Part shown: positions 52,447-60,120 of the stretch, in pieces
Position numbering within the stretch: position 1 is the first letter of the stretch
Layout: each line of letters starts with the position of its first letter
Assembly: GCF_000482785.1 (NCBI RefSeq)
Contig: NZ_AXWS01000013.1
Location: forward strand, 229,708-293,707
Reading direction: 5' to 3'
DNA from: Derxia gummosa DSM 723
GTDB taxonomy: Bacteria; Pseudomonadota; Gammaproteobacteria; Burkholderiales; Burkholderiaceae_E
DNA: 64,000 bases
The notes under the pieces: generated by a model
Seen by the model: the letters and a program-made list of their open reading frames with translations, nothing else
Databases searched by the model: none
Told to the model about the DNA's origin: nothing
Translations under genes and position numbers: made by a program

Positions 52447-53190
52447 GTGCACATCGCGCCGGATAACACCGAGCCCAACGGGACACCTACGCGCAACCAT
52501 AACCGCGACTCAATGATTGCACTAACAATTCCGTGGCAAGGACAATGCTGTCCGAGTACTAAAACTCACGCCAAAGGCAGCATTCCACACCAGCGACCTT
52601 AAGTCGCGCGTGATAACACCGTCCATGCGTGATAACGCCACCGACAGGACCAAAGGAAGATTCATGCAATCAATGACTTGCAGTGAAGCATAAGTGTATT
52701 CACGGATACCAACTGCCAATGCATAGCGCTTTCGAACGACGCTGCCTATCACGCTCGATATCAGCCAGCCGAACCGAATGCACGCGTTTGAAATTGACGA
52801 TGATTCCACCGATTCATTTATAAGATTGAACACCTACAACAACCGCAATCCCTCGAACGTACTGCATACGGCAAATCAACTGACACCGCCAATTCCTGCA
52901 ATTTGATCCATTACATCACAGCAATACGCCCTACCAATTTTCCACAATCCCAATCCCGCCGGTCGCGGGCACTCACCAGCCGCGCCGCCGCACAGCGCAT
53001 GCACCGGACTCTTCCCCACGCGCTCGACCACCAACTTCTCGCGCACCGTGCCCCAGACCCTCGTCGCGCCGGGGCGGGGGCGTAGCCAGGCGCGGTGTGG
53101 CTGGCGCCGGACTCGTCGCGCGCGACGCCCTGCTCGCCCAGTACCAGTGCCTCCTGGCGTTCATCGCGCCCGGCGGCTTCAACGCTCACG
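52437..53190. repeat. decayed boundary block A, direct repeat of 61422-62330
   Basis: Base-by-base reading shows long runs of similarity to block B (61422 onward), for example CAATGCTGTCCGAGTACTAA-like and AACTCACG-CAAAGGCAGCATT segments, with many substitutions and indels. Compared with B, block A lacks about 130-150 bp within the terminal gene. From 52437 to about 52970 it has no credible gene. Both blocks begin exactly at a cassette-array boundary. Confidence 0.75.
52973..53190 (-). pseudogene. remnant of the 168-aa membrane-protein gene family
   Basis: The minus strand encodes MNARRHWYWASRASRATSPA, matching MNATSHWYWGDRAAARDEAD of the gene at 61941-62447. It then runs out of frame: later similarity (ACAVRRRG, corresponding to the SAVHALCGG segment) is in another frame. 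Downstream parts are deleted. A decayed paralogue. Confidence 0.7.
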
Positions 53191-53278
53191 CCCAAACCGC
53201 GCGCCTCCCGATTGCACGCGGCGCATGACCGGACACGACACCAACCTCCACCGCCAGATGCACAGGGAGCCGCCCCCC

Positions 53279-54796
53279 TCACCGAATCACCCGCTGCCCT
53301 GCCACCACCACCCCCAGCGGCAACACCCCCACCGCCAGCAGCGCAAACACCAACCGCGCCGCCACCAGCCCATCCGCCTCACCCCCGGCCGCCGCCAGCC
53401 CGCGCAGCGCATCCGCGATCCAGCCACCCATGCCCGCCCGCGCCCCCTCCCCGCCCGCGAACACATGCAGCGAGAACGTCGCCAGCGCGATGCCCGACGA
53501 CAGCCCCAGCTGCCGCACCACGTTCTTCACCTGCGTCGCATGCGACAGCACCTCGGGCGGCAGCTCGATGAAGGTGTTGAGCGCGACCGGCCCCATGAAC
53601 AGCGGCAGCGCCAGCCCCACGAGCAGCCCGGCGCACACCATCGACGGCAGCGCCTCGGTGCCGGTGCGCGCGATCGCCAGATTGCCGGCGCCGACCAGCA
53701 CCAGCCCCACGAGCATCCACACCCGGTGGCGCGGCCAGCGCAGGCCGTACATCAGGTGGAAGAGCGCCATCGCGAGGCTCGCGACCACGCTGGCCGAGCA
53801 CACGAGCGCCGTCGCGCCGAGGCCCACGCCGCCGGCCACATGCAGCAGCCAGGGCAGCATCAGGCCGCTCGCGCCGATCAGCGCATAGCCCGCGAAGTAG
53901 AGGCACAGCCCGACCAGATAGCGCTGCCGCGCGAGGCCGCGATAGTCGAGCAGCGGCCGCTCGTGATGCCACTGGCGCCAGGCGAAGGGCAGCAGCGCCA
54001 CGGCCGAGCCGCCGGCCACGAGCGCGAGCATCGGCAGCTCGGCAGGCGCCACGCCGATCGCCTGGATCGCGTATTGCAGCCCGAAGCTGCCCACCGCGAG
54101 CCACAGCAGCCAGCCCCAGTGCGCCTGCGAGCGCGCCTCGGGCGGCGTGATGTCGGTGGGCAGATGGCGCAACGCGAGCCGCGTGACCACCGCCGCCCAC
54201 GGCAGCGCCGCCAGAAACAGCCCGCGCCAGCCCACCGTCTCCAGCAGCAGCGCGGCCAGCAGCGGCGCCAGCGCCGACGCCGTGAACATGCCCGTCACGA
54301 AAGCCTTCATGCCCGCGAGCCGGTTGGCCGGCGGCAGCGTGTTGACCACCAGCCGCCCGGCCGTGAAGAAGGTGGCGCCACCCAGCCCCTGCAGCAGCCG
54401 CCCGAGCATGAACAGCGCCGGCCCGTCGGCGCAGGCGCACACCAGGCTGCCGGCCGCATGCACCAGCAGCGAGCCGGCCGCGAAGCGCCGGTAGCCCAGG
54501 CGCTCGACCATCCAGCGGTGCTTGCACAGCATCACGATCGCGGCCACGCCGTAGAGCGTGTAGGCCAGCCCGAACTGCGCGGCCGTCAGCCCGAGCGCGT
54601 GCATGAGCTGGGCCGCGCTGAACATCACCATGCCGTTGCCGAGCAGCTCGACGCCGGTGAGCGCGCCGATGCCGAGCAGCCGCGTCCGCAGTGGCGCGGC
54701 CGTCGCGGGCGCGCCGGCGACGCCGGTCGCGGCCGTCGGCCTGCCGTCCGACAGGCTCGGCGAGGGACTGGAACTGGCGGCGGGAACAGCTGACAT
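53279..54796 (-). CDS. MFS transporter
   Basis: 505-aa major facilitator with about 14 hydrophobic segments. The start at 54796 follows AGGA at 8 bp (the ATG at 54805 is the alternative). GIGALTGVELLGNGMVMFSA opens TM1, and the motif-A-like loop between TM2 and TM3 reads KHRWMVERLGYRRFAAGSLL. GRLLQGLGGATFFTAGRLVV (TM4) corresponds to motif B/C regions. Also AFVTGMFTASALAPLLAALL and PLFMGPVALNTFIELPPEVL. The 14-helix layout resembles drug:H+ antiporter-2 relatives, but the substrate is unknown. High GC, like the chromosome. Divergent from a LysR gene that probably regulates it. Confidence 0.85.
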   Translation of the reverse strand: MSAVPAASSSPSPSLSDGRPTAATGVAGAPATAAPLRTRLLGIGALTGVELLGNGMVMFSAAQLMHALGLTAAQFGLAYTLYGVAAIVMLCKHRWMVERLGYRRFAAGSLLVHAAGSLVCACADGPALFMLGRLLQGLGGATFFTAGRLVVNTLPPANRLAGMKAFVTGMFTASALAPLLAALLLETVGWRGLFLAALPWAAVVTRLALRHLPTDITPPEARSQAHWGWLLWLAVGSFGLQYAIQAIGVAPAELPMLALVAGGSAVALLPFAWRQWHHERPLLDYRGLARQRYLVGLCLYFAGYALIGASGLMLPWLLHVAGGVGLGATALVCSASVVASLAMALFHLMYGLRWPRHRVWMLVGLVLVGAGNLAIARTGTEALPSMVCAGLLVGLALPLFMGPVALNTFIELPPEVLSHATQVKNVVRQLGLSSGIALATFSLHVFAGGEGARAGMGGWIADALRGLAAAGGEADGLVAARLVFALLAVGVLPLGVVVAGQRVIR

Positions 54797-54881
54797 CGAC
54801 GGCATCCTGGACGGCAAAGGGCCGAGTCTAGGCAGCCGCCAGTCATCAAGGAAATCGATTGGCCTGATGGAGAATATCGGC

Positions 54882-55817
54882 ATGAACAATGCCGATCTCG
54901 CCCTCTTCCGCCGGCTCGACCTCAACCTGCTGGTCGCCTTCGACGCCCTCGTCACCGAGCGCAATGTCACGCGCGCCGCGACGCGGCTGCATCTGGGCCA
55001 GCCGGCGGTGAGCGCGGCACTCGCCCGGCTGCGCGAGATGTTCGGCGACGAGCTGCTCTACCGCGAAGGCGCGGCGATGGTGCCAACCGCCCGCGCGCTC
55101 GAACTCGCGCCGCGCGTGCGCGCCCTGCTCGACGAGGTGAGGCTCATGACCACGCCAGCCGAGCGCTTCGACCCGGCCCGGCTCGCCGGCGAGGTGAGGC
55201 TCGCGCTCAACGATCCGCTGGAGGCGCTGCTGCTGCCCGGCCTCACGGCGCGGCTGCGCGAACTCGCGCCCCGGCTCGACCTGCGCGTGCAGCCGATCCC
55301 GGCCTCGCAGCAGCTCGACCGGCTGGACGCCGGCGAGATCCGGCTCGCGGTCGGCTATTTCGGCGAGGCGCGCGCGGTGCATGACGAGCAGGCGCTGCAT
55401 GTGGCGCGCTTCGTCTGCGTGTTCAACCCGGCGCTGGTGCGGCTCGACGCGCCGGTCACGCTCGCGCAGGTGGCGACGCTGCCCAACATCCACACGAGCT
55501 ACGGCGGCGAGGGGCCGGGGCTGGTGGACCGCGCCTTCGCGCGGGCACGGCTCAAGCGGCGCGTGGTGGTGCGCACCGCGACGCCGCTGTCGATTCCGTT
55601 CGTGCTGCGGCGCAGTCCCTTCGTCGCGCTGGTGCCGGAGCTGATGACGCCGCTATTCGGCGGGCTGGCCGATCTGCGCTTCGCGCCGCTCGCGGATGCG
55701 GAGGTGGAGTTTCCGGTGTCGATGGTGAGTCACCGGCGGGATCGGTCGGATCCGCTGGTGGGGTTTTTGCGGCGGGAGGTGGCGGGGGTGGCTGCCGAGG
55801 TGTTTGGGGCGGGATGA
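54882..55817 (+). CDS. LysR-family transcriptional regulator
   Basis: 311 aa; the ATG at 54882 has GGAG 9 bp upstream (an ATG at 54867 is the alternative). The N-terminal winged helix-turn-helix reads FRRLDLNLLVAFDALVTERN, VTRAATRLHLGQPAVSAALA, RLREMFGDELLYREG, a complete LTTR DNA-binding domain of the NodD/LinR-type subgroup. The effector domain follows from about residue 90 (LAGEVRLALNDPLEALLLPG). It starts 85 bp from the divergent MFS gene, so the shared gap should hold an LTTR box and both promoters. Inducer unknown. Confidence 0.92.
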   Translation: MNNADLALFRRLDLNLLVAFDALVTERNVTRAATRLHLGQPAVSAALARLREMFGDELLYREGAAMVPTARALELAPRVRALLDEVRLMTTPAERFDPARLAGEVRLALNDPLEALLLPGLTARLRELAPRLDLRVQPIPASQQLDRLDAGEIRLAVGYFGEARAVHDEQALHVARFVCVFNPALVRLDAPVTLAQVATLPNIHTSYGGEGPGLVDRAFARARLKRRVVVRTATPLSIPFVLRRSPFVALVPELMTPLFGGLADLRFAPLADAEVEFPVSMVSHRRDRSDPLVGFLRREVAGVAAEVFGAG

Positions 55818-55841
55818 GAGACGGCAAGGTGACGCCGCAAT

Positions 55842-56222
55842 TCATGCCTTCGGCAGGAAGCGCGGCAGCTTCGATTCGAGAATTTCGACGAGCGCCGGGT
55901 CCATGAATTGATAGTCGTCGGAAATGTCGAGGCAGACGATGCGGGCCTTGCCGAGATGCTTTCTGAACTTCTGCGAAAGCTTGCTGCGGTGCGCCTTCTC
56001 CATGACGAAAATGATTTCTGCCCATTTGAGAAGCTCGGGCGTCACGGGATTGTCGGCATCGTGGTTCACCCCGGCCGAGGCGCATTCGAAGCCGGGGTAT
56101 TTCGAGAATACCTGCTCGGCGGTCGGACTGCGCAGGCGGTTCTTGCCGCAAATAAAGAGGATGCGGGTAGCGCGAAAGCCGATATCCAAGTCGCTCTTCC
56201 CCTTTGGCGTTGGATATTCCAT
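55842..56222 (-). CDS. low-molecular-weight tyrosine-phosphatase-like protein
   Basis: 126 aa. ILFICGKNRLRSPTAEQVFS carries the C-x5-R P-loop (CGKNRLR) followed by SP-T-AE, as in the shortened LMW-PTP family often annotated as phosphotyrosine protein phosphatase. MEYPTPKGKSD is an N-terminal extension; a start closer to the P-loop is possible. FVMEKAHRSKLSQKF and LDISDDYQFMDPALVEIL follow; the late acidic DISDDYQFMDP stretch supplies the general-acid Asp in relatives. It converges with the LysR gene, 24 bp apart, and is the leftmost gene of the second low-GC tract. No attC was found to its left. Confidence 0.85.
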   Translation of the reverse strand: MEYPTPKGKSDLDIGFRATRILFICGKNRLRSPTAEQVFSKYPGFECASAGVNHDADNPVTPELLKWAEIIFVMEKAHRSKLSQKFRKHLGKARIVCLDISDDYQFMDPALVEILESKLPRFLPKA

Positions 56223-56598
56223 GTCTGCACGGCAGACCATGCCAGCAAACCGGCACGAGCCGGTAGCGCGTCAACCAAGCCGTGCGGCCAACTGCTCTGA
56301 ATGAACTACCTTGATGAGCGCCAAAGCATGCTGTTTCCAGCGACGTGAATGATGGCCTTGACGGGTATCGACTTACCGAGATGACAACAGCGCCCGCCAA
56401 GGTATAAGACAACGCCGACCGAATTCCAAGAAAGGCTGATAGCCGTCAAGGCGTTGATGGCACCGGATACGCATTGAGGAAGCAGGAGCCGCCAAGGAAT
56501 GATGTTTCCATTCCAGGCGTTGACGACGACTTCGACGGACTATTCAAGAAGATCACTTTCAACAATGCGCGGCGGGACCATAAGCTGATTAACGCCAA
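56223..56598. other. gene-free stretch with a possible ORF remnant
   Basis: No gene with a start codon and ribosome-binding site. A plus-strand open frame from about 56407 to the TGA near 56650 encodes NDVSIPGVDDDFDGLFKKIT, then NNARRDHKLINAK, in a natural-looking composition, but has no ATG or GTG start and runs into attC. Possibly a decayed cassette gene. Confidence 0.35.
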
Positions 56599-56703
56599 GG
56601 TTAACCGGCGCCGGAGCGTGAAGCGCGGAGGGCACCAACACTGGCCATGAAAATGCCAAAGGCATGGCCAGTGTTGGCGTCCGCGTTGAACCGACAGTTA
56701 GAC
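56599..56703 (-). repeat. attC site 4
   Basis: About 105 bp. Core GTTAGAC (56697-56703) is perfect; the left core is probably GGTTAAC (56599-56605), a weaker match. Inner stem CCAACACTGGCCATG / CATGGCCAGTGTTGG is perfect (15 bp), with outer arms GCGCGGAGG / CGTCCGCG pairing imperfectly. It lies 10 bp from the stop of the Abi_C cassette gene. Confidence 0.65.
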
Positions 56704-56713
56704 CACGGGCGGC

Positions 56714-57529
56714 TCATTTTTTCCTTTTGTCCCACGACTCAATGACATAAAGCGCAACGGTATGGGCTGCATGTATTGCAAGCCTGGCGTGACGTGGCTC
56801 CAGCTTGTATGACTTCTTGCCTGCGCCGTGCGCTGAACTTGCATGTGTTCGGAGGGCGCCGATGCCATCAACGACGGCAAATAGCCCCGTTAGGATGGTT
56901 TGAAGGTCTTGGTCTTCAACGATGCTTGGATCAAAGCCCAAATGCTTGCGAACAATGGTCCAAACAGGCTTCAAATCCTGTTTGGCTGGCATGTCGATCT
57001 GTTCTTCTGAGATGTGGACCTTACACAGTGATTCAAGGATGTTGCTTGCTGCAGAGACAGCCTCTCGCGGACCTGATTCGACATTTTCCATCGCACGATG
57101 AAATTCCTGCTCGATGGATGGGATGTCGCGGCCTCGAATGAACTCTTCGAGGGTTCTTGTTGGCGCCCCGAGCGAAGCGACAATGTGCCCGCCCCGCATG
57201 TACTTCAGTTCATAGCGGGCTAGTGCTTTGTTGATCTTGTCCTGCTCCGGCGTGACCGTAGCCGGAGGAAAGTCGTCAAAGGGACTAGCTGTGGGTGGCG
57301 GCTCCTCCATGTAGCCCTCAATGATTCGACCGAGGACTTGAAGCGGATTGGCACATTCCTTATTTGTTCGTCGAAGCCACTCAAGTGCTTTGACATGCTT
57401 GCTGCCTGCCGGAGGTTCTTCCGGCGCACCACCATGCAGAAATAGGCTATCGAGCGAGGCATGCGTCTCTCGCTCAGCCACAATGTCGGCGACTGCGCTA
57501 ATTAACGGCGATGGAATTAGATTCGACAT
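56714..57529 (-). CDS. abortive-infection (Abi_C/HEPN superfamily) protein in a cassette
   Basis: 271 aa. The C-terminal GLFAVVDGIGALRTHASSAH, then GAGKKSYKLEPRHARLAIHA and AHTVALYVIESW, match the Abi_C domain of AbiJ-like phage-defence proteins, a HEPN-superfamily fold. The R-x6-H motif is RTHASSAH. The N-terminal part (AVADIVAERETHASLDSLFL; LEWLRRTNKECANPLQVLGR) is helical and also typical of these proteins. Family knowledge: HEPN proteins often are RNases acting in phage exclusion. A perfect core GTTAGAC (minus, 57547-57541) lies 11 bp before the ATG, as expected for a cassette. Confidence 0.8.
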   Translation of the reverse strand: MSNLIPSPLISAVADIVAERETHASLDSLFLHGGAPEEPPAGSKHVKALEWLRRTNKECANPLQVLGRIIEGYMEEPPPTASPFDDFPPATVTPEQDKINKALARYELKYMRGGHIVASLGAPTRTLEEFIRGRDIPSIEQEFHRAMENVESGPREAVSAASNILESLCKVHISEEQIDMPAKQDLKPVWTIVRKHLGFDPSIVEDQDLQTILTGLFAVVDGIGALRTHASSAHGAGKKSYKLEPRHARLAIHAAHTVALYVIESWDKRKK

Positions 57530-57540
57530 TTCGAAGAGTG

Positions 57541-57547
57541 GTCTAAC
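57541..57547 (-). other. attC core before the Abi_C cassette
   Basis: GTCTAAC on the plus strand, GTTAGAC on the minus strand; perfect GTTRRRY. It is the left half-site of the attC at 57956-58053, separated from it by the IS256-family fragment. Confidence 0.6.
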
Positions 57548-57560
57548 GTGCTAGCTCACG

Positions 57561-57955
57561 GGGGCCTGTCAGAAATTTCGTGCTTGCGGCATAACCCCTC
57601 CCTGAAGGAGCCGCCATGACCCGCAAGGCCAAAGCCACCGCAGCCTACGCCAATCTCCCGACGATTCCGAAGGAATTGCTCGATCAATTGGGCAATGGCC
57701 CGATGACCGCCGACGCGATCAACGCCGCGTCGCTCGCTTTCAAGAAGGCCCTGATCGAACGCGCGCTCGGTGGTGAATTGAACCATCACCTCGGCTATTC
57801 CTCCGGCGAGGCCAAGCCCGCCGAGCAATCCACCCGCCGCAACGGCAAGAGCGAAAAGACCGTCCTCACCGACGACGGCCCGATCCGCATCGACATACCA
57901 CGTGACCGCGATTCGAGTTTCGAGCCCATTCTCATTGCGAAACACGAACGCCGTG
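57561..57955 (+). mobile_element. IS256-family element, 5' fragment
   Basis: Left end GGGGCCTGTCAGAAATTTCG is typical of IS256-family terminal repeats (CTGTCAGAAATTT). The gene start and about 114 codons follow, then homology stops abruptly and palindromic attC DNA begins. The rest of the element and its right end are missing. Confidence 0.75.
57616..57955 (+). pseudogene. IS256-family transposase, N-terminal fragment
   Basis: MTRKAKATAAYANLPTIPKE, ALIERALGGELNHHLGYSSG, RRNGKSEKTVLTDDGPIRID and IPRDRDSSFEPILIAKHERR are the usual N-terminus of Mutator/IS256 transposases. In intact members HERR is followed by FTGFDDKI; here the frame runs into attC-derived sequence and ends at 58104 as a chimera. 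The catalytic DDE domain is absent. Confidence 0.85.
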
Positions 57956-58053
57956 ACCGGCGCACAGCGGCGAGGGGCCGCGTGGCGCTCTGTGAAATCG
58001 TGCGCCACGCGGCCCCTCGCCGCTGTGCGTCCGTGTCGACGGTTGAGTTAGAA
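57956..58053 (-). repeat. attC site 5 with a 28-bp perfect palindrome
   Basis: Perfect inverted repeat of 28 bp (57961-57988 with 58002-58029) around a 13-base loop, followed by a shorter imperfect outer arm and the core GTTAGAA (58047-58053). It lies 10 bp from the stop of the TM2 gene. Its other core is at 57541-57547, displaced by the IS256 fragment. The stem is longer and more perfect than in the other sites here. Confidence 0.65.
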
Positions 58054-58063
58054 CTCGTTTCGG

Positions 58064-58501
58064 TCACGTCAGCTTATCTCCCGCTGCGTCGTACGTTACG
58101 GTAAAGCACTCGATGACAACCCAGATTAAGACGATCACAAACCCGATCACAAACCAACCAAGAATCAGCACCGTGAGCAACTGCGCGAAGCCCCGTCCTA
58201 GGTAGCCAGCATAGAAATTGTGGACACCAAGCATGCCAAAGAATAGTGCGAGGATGATGTAAACGCCGCGGCTTCTTGCCGACTTCACAACCTGCGGAGC
58301 CGGAGGAGGCGCGTAAGTTGAGCCCGCGCTTCCGGTTTCCGAGTAGTAGGGGTTGTCCGCCAGCAGTGACTTCGGTGAAGCAGTGGGCGGCAAAGCCTTT
58401 GCGGCTTCTCGATCGCGCTTTAGCGGATAGCCACAGTGAGGACAACTATCAGCCTGGTCAGAGACCTGGGCCTTGCATTCCGGACAAGCAATAAGCGGCA
58501 C
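58064..58501 (-). CDS. zinc-ribbon plus TM2-domain membrane protein in a cassette
   Basis: 145 aa from a GTG at 58501 with AGGGGG upstream; the longer ORF would start inside the neighbouring IS. A zinc ribbon ACPECKAQVSDQADSCPHCG (two CxxC pairs) is at residues 4-25, followed by a Pro/Ala/Ser linker. The TM2 domain then reads GVYIILALFFGMLGVHNFYA and GYLGRGFAQLLTVLILGWFV, with a third helix to the C-terminus. TM2 proteins are small membrane proteins of unknown activity. The core GTTAGAA (58523-58517, minus strand) lies 15 bp before the GTG, as expected for a cassette. Confidence 0.83.
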   Translation of the reverse strand: MPLIACPECKAQVSDQADSCPHCGYPLKRDREAAKALPPTASPKSLLADNPYYSETGSAGSTYAPPPAPQVVKSARSRGVYIILALFFGMLGVHNFYAGYLGRGFAQLLTVLILGWFVIGFVIVLIWVVIECFTVTYDAAGDKLT

Positions 58502-58516
58502 TGTTCCCCCTATGGG

Positions 58517-58523
58517 TTCTAAC
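58517..58523 (-). other. left core of attC site 6, split by IS copy 2
   Basis: TTCTAAC on the plus strand; GTTAGAA on the minus strand. Five bases separate it from the IS end at 58529. The remaining attC half is at 60022-60088. Confidence 0.65.
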
Positions 58524-58642
58524 GAATAAAAGGGACTTTCCCGTCCCGAAGCTGCGGCGCAGAAGCCGCTGAACGGCACTGACGTGCCACGAGGAGTTTC
58601 TCACGACTCATCACGTTTATTTTCGAAGGTAGCGAAGTCCAT

Positions 58643-59650
58643 ATGCGAGTTGGTATCGATCTTGCGCTGCAAGTTTTAGCACTCCATGCCGTCAATGAAT
58701 CCTGCAAGGCGATTCTGGTGAGGCCGAAGGTCAGCAGGAAGGAACTGCTCGGCGCGATTGCAGCTCTCCCGCCGTGCGTGATCGGCATGGAAGCCTGCTC
58801 GGGCGCGCATTTCTGGGCACGGCAGTTCGAGCGGTTCGGTCATACGGTCAGATTGATGGCGCCGAAGCTGGTTGCGCCTTATCGAATGTCGGGTAAACGC
58901 GGAAAGAATGACGCCGCCGATGCGGCAGCCATTTGCGAGGCGGCCAGCCGGCCGAGCATGCGTTTCGTGCCGATCAAATCCGAGCATGCGCAGGCGGTGC
59001 TTTGTCTGCATCGGGTGCGCACCGGCTTGGTCAAGGAAAGAACCGCGACGATCAATCGTCTGCGCGGATTGCTCAGCGAATTTGGCGTGGTGCTGGCGCT
59101 CAAGGCACAAACCGTTCGCCGGGAAGCCGGTGCTGCGCTTGATGGCTTGCCGGGCTACGCGCAGCGGGCCATCGGCGATCTGCTGTCGCATCTGCATTTC
59201 CTCGACGATCGCGTCGGTGAATACGACGTACTGATCCGGGAGGCGGCCCGTGCCGATGCACGCAGCAAGCGCCTGATGGAAATGCCCGGCATTGGTCCGA
59301 CGACAGCCAGTGCGCTTCTCGCCAGCATTGGCAATGGTCATGATTTCAGGGCGGGGCGGCAATTCGCGGCCTGGCTGGGATTGACGCCGGGGCAATACAG
59401 TTCGGGTGGCAAAGCCCGGCTCGGAAGAATCACGAAGGCCGGTGATGCCTATTTGCGAACGCTGCTCATTCTGGGTGCCCGTGCCGTATTGGCGAGTGCG
59501 AAGGAGAAGACCGACCGAATCAGTCGATGGGCCATGTCGATTGCCGAGCGACGCGGCTATTGGCGCGCGGTGGTGGCAATCGCGGCGAAAAACGCGCGCA
59601 TGGCCTGGGCGATGCTGGCAAAAGGTGAATCCTTTGCACCAGTTGCCTGA
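58643..59650 (+). CDS. IS110/IS1111-family transposase (DEDD recombinase)
   Basis: 335 aa. The N-terminal RuvC-like DEDD domain: MRVGIDLALQVLALHAVNES (first Asp), VIGMEACSGAHFWARQFERF (Glu), and MSGKRGKNDAADAAAICEAA (Asp pair). The C-terminal Transposase_20 domain: LMEMPGIGPTTASALLASIG, FAAWLGLTPGQYSSGGKARL (catalytic Ser region), GRITKAGDAYLRTLLILGAR and WAMSIAERRGYWRAVVAIAA. Length is typical. All signature residues appear intact, unlike copy 1. These recombinases work with an element-encoded guide RNA. Confidence 0.96.
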   Translation: MRVGIDLALQVLALHAVNESCKAILVRPKVSRKELLGAIAALPPCVIGMEACSGAHFWARQFERFGHTVRLMAPKLVAPYRMSGKRGKNDAADAAAICEAASRPSMRFVPIKSEHAQAVLCLHRVRTGLVKERTATINRLRGLLSEFGVVLALKAQTVRREAGAALDGLPGYAQRAIGDLLSHLHFLDDRVGEYDVLIREAARADARSKRLMEMPGIGPTTASALLASIGNGHDFRAGRQFAAWLGLTPGQYSSGGKARLGRITKAGDAYLRTLLILGARAVLASAKEKTDRISRWAMSIAERRGYWRAVVAIAAKNARMAWAMLAKGESFAPVA

Positions 59651-60021
59651 CACGATTTCCACATCGGCCCCGATCTACATTTTTGATTGAGCAGTACCGG
59701 CTTGTTCGTTCGCGTGACTGCACGCGTTGATGTGCAAGGTTGGACCTGCGCGGGGATGGCCTGTTGAATTCTGGGGGATGGCGTAATTGCCAAGCCCGGC
59801 TAACGATCGAGGCCCCTGCGCGCGTCTTTCATCAGGGTCAGAGGTGATTTGATTGCCTCGCAAAGACCGGTTGTAGTTTCGCAGTCCTTTCCTTGCCGAT
59901 TCGACGCTGTCAGTCCTTATTGAACGATTCGCCGAATGCCGTGATTCAATGGCTGGTTTTTCGTGAGCCTGCAATCATTCAGGTCGGGGCCGGCTTTTCT
60001 TGACAGACGGGGAAGCCCTTG
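59651..60021 (+). ncRNA. right-end noncoding region of IS copy 2, possible bridge/seek RNA
   Basis: Conserved with 50665-51033 despite carrying no ORF. It contains GGCTAACGATCGAGG (59798 onward), whose first seven bases equal the attC core of site 7 (GGCTAAC). The position downstream of the transposase is where IS1111-group guide RNAs are encoded. Confidence 0.45.
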
Positions 60022-60088
60022 TAGACGGAGGTCAGCGGCAGGCCGACAGCGTAGCTGGCGGACTGTCCGCTGGACCGGATTGTTAGCC
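60022..60088 (-). repeat. attC site 6, right half, split by IS copy 2
   Basis: Arms GGTCAGCGG and CCGCTGGACC pair with one bulged base; the core GTTAGCC (60082-60088) differs from GTTRRRY by one base. With 58517-58523 it rebuilds one attC once the IS is removed. Confidence 0.75.
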
Positions 60089-60120
60089 AGAAATTTGGAG
60101 TGCACCTGATCACCAGTATT

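Larger units (their letters stand above)
58529..60021 (+). mobile_element. IS1111-type element (IS110 family), copy 2, apparently intact
   Basis: About 1.49 kb. Imperfect terminal inverted repeats as in copy 1, a complete transposase gene, and a right noncoding end of about 370 bp. It is inserted in attC site 6, 5 bp from the R' core. Target-site preference, orientation and layout fit the IS1111-attC subgroup described by Tetu and Holmes, whose members insert in cassette attC sites. Confidence 0.9.

Noticed and set aside
52911-53282. an intact 123-aa minus-strand gene
   Set aside because: Similarity to the 168-aa gene at 61941-62447 is spread over different frames with a deletion, so it is a pseudogene.
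57616-58104. a complete 162-aa gene
   Set aside because: Only the first about 114 codons are IS256 transposase; the rest is translated attC palindrome.
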